From positions 1,431,001 to 1,495,000 of the forward strand of contig CP119312.1 of the NCBI GenBank assembly GCA_029202405.1: DNA of 64,000 bases, written 5' to 3'. This DNA comes from Candidatus Devosia phytovorans (GTDB lineage Bacteria; Pseudomonadota; Alphaproteobacteria; Rhizobiales; Devosiaceae). Position 1 is the stretch's first letter; each line of letters opens with the position of its first letter. Shown in pieces: positions 59,835-64,000 of this stretch. A program made the translations under genes and the position numbers. The notes below the pieces were generated by a model. That model was not told the DNA's origin, made no database searches, and was given only the letters and a program-made list of their open reading frames with translations.

Positions 59835-62800
59835 TTACGAGCACCCCGTGGTCGTTCCACATGTGTCGCACTTCAGACAGGTTCCATTTCGCACCATGGT
59901 GAAGTTGTTGCACTCGGTGCATTGGTCGCCGGTATAGCCCTTCATCTGCGCTTCTGCGCGCAGCATGCCGGTGTCCCGTGAGGGTGGTGGCGCCGGGATG
60001 GGGTTGAGTTCGGCGGTGTTGAGGGCCGTCGGGGTGGGTTCGATCTTGAGAGCGGTGGCGGCGCGGAGCGCGGTGGCGGGTAGGGCGGTTGTCGTGCCCG
60101 TGGGGGCATAGCGGGCGGCTTCGGCGGTGGGCACCAGCATCAGCGAGGCATTGGCCGTCTTGCCGCGGGTCATGCCGCGCGAGACAAAGCGCTCGGCGGG
60201 CACCGGGGCCGAGCCGGCGCGCGTGCTCTGTTCCTCGGCCACGCCCTTGCTGAGCGAGGTAGGGCTTTCCGGGTTCACGTGGGCGAGGTCGTTGCGGTCG
60301 AGATAGCTGACGGCCAGTTCGCGGAACACATAGTCGAGGATGGACGTCGCGTTCTTGATGCGGTCATTGCCGATGACCATGCCGGCGGGCTCGAAGCGGG
60401 TGAAGGTGAAGGCCTCCACATATTCGTCGAGCGGCACGCCATATTGCAGGCCCAGGGAAATGGCGATGGCGAAATTGTTCATCATGGCGCGGAAGGCGGC
60501 ACCTTCCTTGTGCATATCGATGAAGATTTCGCCGATGCGGCCATCGTCATATTCGCCGGTGCGGACATAGACCTTGTGGCCGCCGACGACCGCCTTCTGG
60601 GTATAGCCCTTGCGGCGATCGGGCATCTTTTCGCGGGAGCGGACTTCCACTTCGCGCTCGATAATGCGCTCAACGATCTTTTCGGCAATTGCGGGTGCAC
60701 GGGCGGCGGCATTGAGCGCCATCAGGTCTTCTACGGCATCCTCGTCGTCATCCGCATCGGCGGCAGCCAGGATCGAGGAATTGAGCGGCTGGGAGAGTTT
60801 GCTGCCGTCGCGATAGAGGGCATTTGCCTTCAGCGCCAGGCGCCAGGAGAGCATATAGGCTTCATTGGCGTCTTCCACGGTGGCGTCATTGGGCATGTTG
60901 ATGGTTTTGGAAATGGCGCCGGAGATGAAGGGCTGGGCAGCAGCCATCATCAGGATGTGGCTTTCGACTGAGAGAGAACGCTTGCCGATCCTGCCGCAGG
61001 GCGTGGCGCAGTCAAAGACCGGCAGGTGCTCGGTCTTGAGATGAGGCGCGCCTTCCAGCGTCATGGCGCCGACGACGTGGAGATTGGCGGCTTCGATATC
61101 TTTTCTGGAAAAGCCGATGAAGGGCAGGAGCTCGAAGCCGAAGTCATTCATCTGCTCGTCGGTAACGCCGAGGGACTTCAAAAAATCCTGACCGAGGGTC
61201 CACTGGTTGAAGACGAATTTGATGTCGAAGGCCGAGACGAGGGCTTTGTTGAGGGCGTCGATCTTGTCCTCGGGAAAGCCCTTTGCGCGCAGCGTTGACG
61301 GATTGACGCCGGGCGCCTGGTTGAGATTGCCGTGGCCGACGGCATAGGCCTCCATCTCGGCGATCTGGCTTTCCGCATAGCCGAGTGTCCGCAGGGCCGG
61401 GGGCACGGCGCGGTTGATGATCTTGAAATAGCCGCCACCGGCGAGCTTCTTGAATTTCACCAGGGCAAAGTCCGGTTCGATGCCGGTCGTGTCGCAATCC
61501 ATAACGAGGCCGATGGTGCCGGTGGGCGCGATAACCGAAACCTGGGCGTTACGGAAGCCGTGCTGCTTGCCGAGATCCATGGCGTTGTCCCAGGCCAATT
61601 TGGCGCGCTCGGACAGGGCTGCGTCCTTGAGATTGGCGTGGTCGAGCGGGACGGGGGCGATGGAGAGGCCTTCGTAGCCGGTGTCCTTGCCATGAGCGGC
61701 GTTGCGATGGTTGCGGATGACGCGCAGCATGTGTTTTGCGTTGCGCTTGTAGTCCTTGAAGGGGCCGAGTTCTTTGGCCATTTCGGCGGAGGTCGCATAG
61801 CTGACGCCGGTCATGATGGCGGTGACGGCGCCGGCGATGGCGCGGCCTTCGGCGGAATCATAGGGAATCCCGGAGGTCATCAGCAGGCCGCCGATATTGG
61901 CATAGCCGATGCCCAAGGTGCGGTATTCGTAGCTGCGTTCGGCAATGGCGCGGCTGGGGAATTGCGCCATCATCACCGAGATTTCGAGCACGATCGTCCA
62001 GAGGCGCACCGTGTGCTCATAGGACGCGGTGTCGAAGCTGCCGTCGGTATTGCGATAGGGCAGCAGGTTCACCGAGGCGAGATTGCAGGCCGTGTCGTCG
62101 AGGAACATATATTCCGAGCAGGGGTTCGACGCATTGATCGGACCGGCCTCGGGGGCGGTGTGCCACTCGTTGATCGTGGTGTGATACTGGATGCCGGGAT
62201 CGGCCGAGGCCCAGGCGGCATAGCCGACCTGTTCCCAGAGATCGCGGGCCTTGAGCGTCTTGGTCACCTTGCCGTCCTTGCGGGCGGTGAGGTTCCAGTC
62301 GCCGTCACCCTCAACGGCGCGCAGGAAGTCGTCGGTGACGCGGACGGAATTGTTGGAATTCTGGCCGGAGACTGTGAGGTAGGCCTCAGAATCCCAGTCG
62401 GTGTCGTAGACCGGGAAGTCGATGTCGGTATAGCCTTGGCGCGCGAACTGGATGACGCGGTAGATATAGTTCTCCGGCACCAGGGATTTCTTGGCGGCGC
62501 GGACTTCACGCTTGAGAGCCGGGTTCTTGGCCACGTCGAAGCAGTCGTCGGCGTTGCCTTCGCAATTGACGGCCGCTTTCATGATAGCCTTGAGGTGCTT
62601 GCTCACGACCTTGGAGCCGGTCACGAGGGCGGCGACCTTCTGCTCTTCCTTGACCTTCCAGTTGATATATTCTTCCACATCGGGGTGATCGATATCGAGC
62701 ACCACCATCTTCGCAGCGCGGCGGGTGGTGCCGCCCGACTTGATGGCGCCGGCGGCACGGTCGCCGATCTTGAGAAAGCTCATCAGACCGGACGACTTGC

Positions 62801-63545
62801 CGCCGCCCGAGAGCTTTTCGCCCGAACCGCGCAAAGCCGAAAAGTTGGTGCCGGTGCCCGAGCCATATTTGAACAGGCGCGCCTCGCGCACCCAGAGATC
62901 CATGATGCCATTCTCGTTGACCAGGTCGTCGGCGACGGACTGGATGAAGCAGGCATGCGGCTGGGGGTGCTCGTAGGAGCTTTTCGACTGCACGAGCTTG
63001 TGGGTGAATGGATCGACGTAGAAATGGCCCTGGCTGGGGCCGTCCACGCCATAGGCCCAGTGTAGGCCGGTATTGAACCATTGCGGCGAGTTGGGCGCGA
63101 CGCGCTGGCTGGCCAGCATGAAGGCGAGCTCGTCGAAGAAGGCGCGGGCATCGGCCTCGCTGTCGAAATAGCCGCCCTTCCAGCCCCAATAGGTCCACGT
63201 GCCGGCGAGGCGGTCAAAGACCTGGCGGCTGTCTCGCTCCGAGCCACAACGCTCGTCCTCGGGCAGCCTGGCCAGCGCCGCCTCGTCGGGGACAGAGCGC
63301 CATAGCCAGGACGGCACGGAGTTTTCCTCGAACTTCTTCAGCGCCTTGGGAACACCCGCCTTGCGGAAATATTTCTGGGCGATGATATCGGCCGCGACCT
63401 GGCTCCAGCCGGCCGGGACGGCGATATCGTCGAGCTTGAACACCACCGAGCCGTCGGGATTGCGGATCTCGCTCGTGGTCGAGCGGAACTCGATCGCGGC
63501 GTAGCGATCCTGATCGGCGGATGTGAAACGACGTTCAATGCGCAT
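59835..63545 (-). CDS. nrdJ: Adenosylcobalamin-dependent (class II) ribonucleotide reductase
   Basis: 1236 residues, the long alphaproteobacterial NrdJ. It reduces all four ribonucleotides with coenzyme B12 and works with or without oxygen. Active-site landmarks: PHACFIQSVADDL, NPCSEYMFLDDTACNLASVNL, and the glycine-rich SALRGSGEKLSGGG. A Pro/Ala/Thr-rich linker leads to a C-terminal zinc-ribbon/thiol-shuttle tail with cysteines in CTECNN and CLKCDTCG. The ATG 63545 (MRIERRF) has GGGGA upstream; four codons further upstream another ATG exists. No B12 riboswitch is apparent in the leader. Confidence 0.96.
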   Translation of the reverse strand: MRIERRFTSADQDRYAAIEFRSTTSEIRNPDGSVVFKLDDIAVPAGWSQVAADIIAQKYFRKAGVPKALKKFEENSVPSWLWRSVPDEAALARLPEDERCGSERDSRQVFDRLAGTWTYWGWKGGYFDSEADARAFFDELAFMLASQRVAPNSPQWFNTGLHWAYGVDGPSQGHFYVDPFTHKLVQSKSSYEHPQPHACFIQSVADDLVNENGIMDLWVREARLFKYGSGTGTNFSALRGSGEKLSGGGKSSGLMSFLKIGDRAAGAIKSGGTTRRAAKMVVLDIDHPDVEEYINWKVKEEQKVAALVTGSKVVSKHLKAIMKAAVNCEGNADDCFDVAKNPALKREVRAAKKSLVPENYIYRVIQFARQGYTDIDFPVYDTDWDSEAYLTVSGQNSNNSVRVTDDFLRAVEGDGDWNLTARKDGKVTKTLKARDLWEQVGYAAWASADPGIQYHTTINEWHTAPEAGPINASNPCSEYMFLDDTACNLASVNLLPYRNTDGSFDTASYEHTVRLWTIVLEISVMMAQFPSRAIAERSYEYRTLGIGYANIGGLLMTSGIPYDSAEGRAIAGAVTAIMTGVSYATSAEMAKELGPFKDYKRNAKHMLRVIRNHRNAAHGKDTGYEGLSIAPVPLDHANLKDAALSERAKLAWDNAMDLGKQHGFRNAQVSVIAPTGTIGLVMDCDTTGIEPDFALVKFKKLAGGGYFKIINRAVPPALRTLGYAESQIAEMEAYAVGHGNLNQAPGVNPSTLRAKGFPEDKIDALNKALVSAFDIKFVFNQWTLGQDFLKSLGVTDEQMNDFGFELLPFIGFSRKDIEAANLHVVGAMTLEGAPHLKTEHLPVFDCATPCGRIGKRSLSVESHILMMAAAQPFISGAISKTINMPNDATVEDANEAYMLSWRLALKANALYRDGSKLSQPLNSSILAAADADDDEDAVEDLMALNAAARAPAIAEKIVERIIEREVEVRSREKMPDRRKGYTQKAVVGGHKVYVRTGEYDDGRIGEIFIDMHKEGAAFRAMMNNFAIAISLGLQYGVPLDEYVEAFTFTRFEPAGMVIGNDRIKNATSILDYVFRELAVSYLDRNDLAHVNPESPTSLSKGVAEEQSTRAGSAPVPAERFVSRGMTRGKTANASLMLVPTAEAARYAPTGTTTALPATALRAATALKIEPTPTALNTAELNPIPAPPPSRDTGMLRAEAQMKGYTGDQCTECNNFTMVRNGTCLKCDTCGTTTGCS

Positions 63546-63976
63546 GCTATTCCCCAAGAAACGGGCGTGCCTTCGCCCATGAGCCGGAAACCGGCTTCAC
63601 CCATTCTGTTTTGACGCTGTACCAACCTGTGCCGCGACCTGGTGCTGGTCTGGTGCCAGCGCTCTCGATCGGGGTCTTGTCCGCAGCAGAAAGTGTCGCG
63701 GGCCGTGAAAAACACTCTGCCGATTCAGACAGGTCGTCAACGCCGGAAGCAACTAGCCCTAGTGGTCAGGCTGTCGCATGAGACAAATTGTAGTGGGTCA
63801 AATATGGGAATTGCCAGGACAAAGGTCAAGAAAATCCGGGCTTTTGGCGGCATTGTTTGTGATTCTGGCAGAACTTGCGTCACCGCACCGTCATGATCTG
63901 AGAAAGCGCGGCCAAGTGCTGACAAGGCATGACTCTTTTGGGTGCCTTAGACTTTGTTCACCACAATGGCCGGTGC
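63546..63976. other. Leader and promoter region of nrdJ
   Basis: 431 bases with no supported gene. Contains a short hairpin GCCGG-AAA-CCGGC at 63593-63605 in the probable leader. I searched by eye for a NrdR box and for cobalamin riboswitch landmarks and saw neither. Small open frames here lack ribosome binding sites. Confidence 0.5.
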
Positions 63977-64000
63977 TCAGAACAGCTCGTCGAGCGCGTT
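63977..64000 (-). CDS. Possible 3' end of a minus-strand gene (edge)
   Basis: The last 24 bases read on the minus strand as NALDELF followed by TGA. The hydrophobic-acidic tail looks like a natural protein C-terminus, but seven residues cannot identify a family. Everything else is outside the window. Confidence 0.25.
   Translation of the reverse strand, partial: NALDELF

Noticed and set aside
59325..59981. Plus-strand frame of 218 codons beside nrdJ
   Set aside because: No ribosome binding site, no family resemblance, and its end is antisense to nrdJ.
61332..63065. Plus-strand open frame of 577 codons opposite nrdJ
   Set aside because: Gly/Ala/Val-rich shadow of nrdJ with no motif.
63546..63976. 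Possible cobalamin riboswitch or NrdR box before nrdJ
   Set aside because: No B12-box-like sequence or tandem NrdR-type palindromes were seen.

Overview
The window reads as chromosome of a GC-rich alphaproteobacterium of the order Hyphomicrobiales. An IalB-family protein, a RecG/SdhE/Mfd block, a class II NrdJ reductase, a bacteriophytochrome and several palindromic repeats ending in CTAG or built from long inverted arms all fit that order. Devosia or a close relative is my best guess, but it rests on general resemblance and was not tested. Genes are densely packed, often with ATGA/GTGA or TGATG overlaps. I see no integrase, transposase, phage gene or CRISPR array.

Layout. 1-1340: 3' truncated SulP anion transporter, then tRNA-Lys(TTT). 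1.8-12 kb: housekeeping core with a SPOR-like membrane protein, glmU-glmS (UDP-GlcNAc supply), recG, and sdhE-mfd. 12-18 kb: IalB-family protein, FAD hydroxylase of the UbiH type, TerC protein, quinone oxidoreductase, tRNA-Ser(TGA), EamA exporter, small proteins. 18-21 kb: pxpBCA 5-oxoprolinase operon between two long palindromic elements. 21-26 kb: five-gene branched-chain-amino-acid-type ABC importer. 26.4-31.4 kb, divergent from it: XRE regulator, single-domain response regulator, small two-helix membrane protein and a sodium:solute symporter/histidine kinase fusion of the CrbS type. 31-43.6 kb: mixed block with a potassium channel carrying a zinc ribbon, GT2, an isolated FliK-like/FhlB-like pair, small envelope proteins, a cell wall hydrolase, MTA/SAH nucleosidase, two convergent MFS transporters, HxlR regulator and SlyD-type isomerase. 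43.7-49.3 kb: light-sensing operon bphO-bphP-response regulator-hybrid kinase. 49.4-51.2 kb: dinucleotide-binding oxidoreductase, small secreted protein, APH-like kinase. 51.2-58.7 kb: ribose-type sugar ABC operon with a ketose 3-epimerase and a cupin, divergent from an AraC regulator. 59-59.8 kb: a stretch without a recognisable gene. 59.8-63.5 kb: nrdJ.

How the parts work together. Three sensory modules stand out: red/far-red light (BphO makes biliverdin, BphP senses, two downstream phosphorelay proteins, no DNA-binding output in the operon); a carboxylate-type sensor (symporter-kinase, its receiver and an XRE/short-chain-acyl regulator) next to an importer; and a sugar-responsive AraC regulator facing its own transport/epimerase operon. 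I found no wholly unprecedented system. The most interesting items are the four-gene symporter-kinase locus with its small conserved-looking membrane protein, the receiver-first hybrid kinase in the phytochrome operon, the isolated flagellar export-switch pair, and the set of palindromic repeats that sit directly on gene ends. Family names come from reading the translations by eye; no database search was run.
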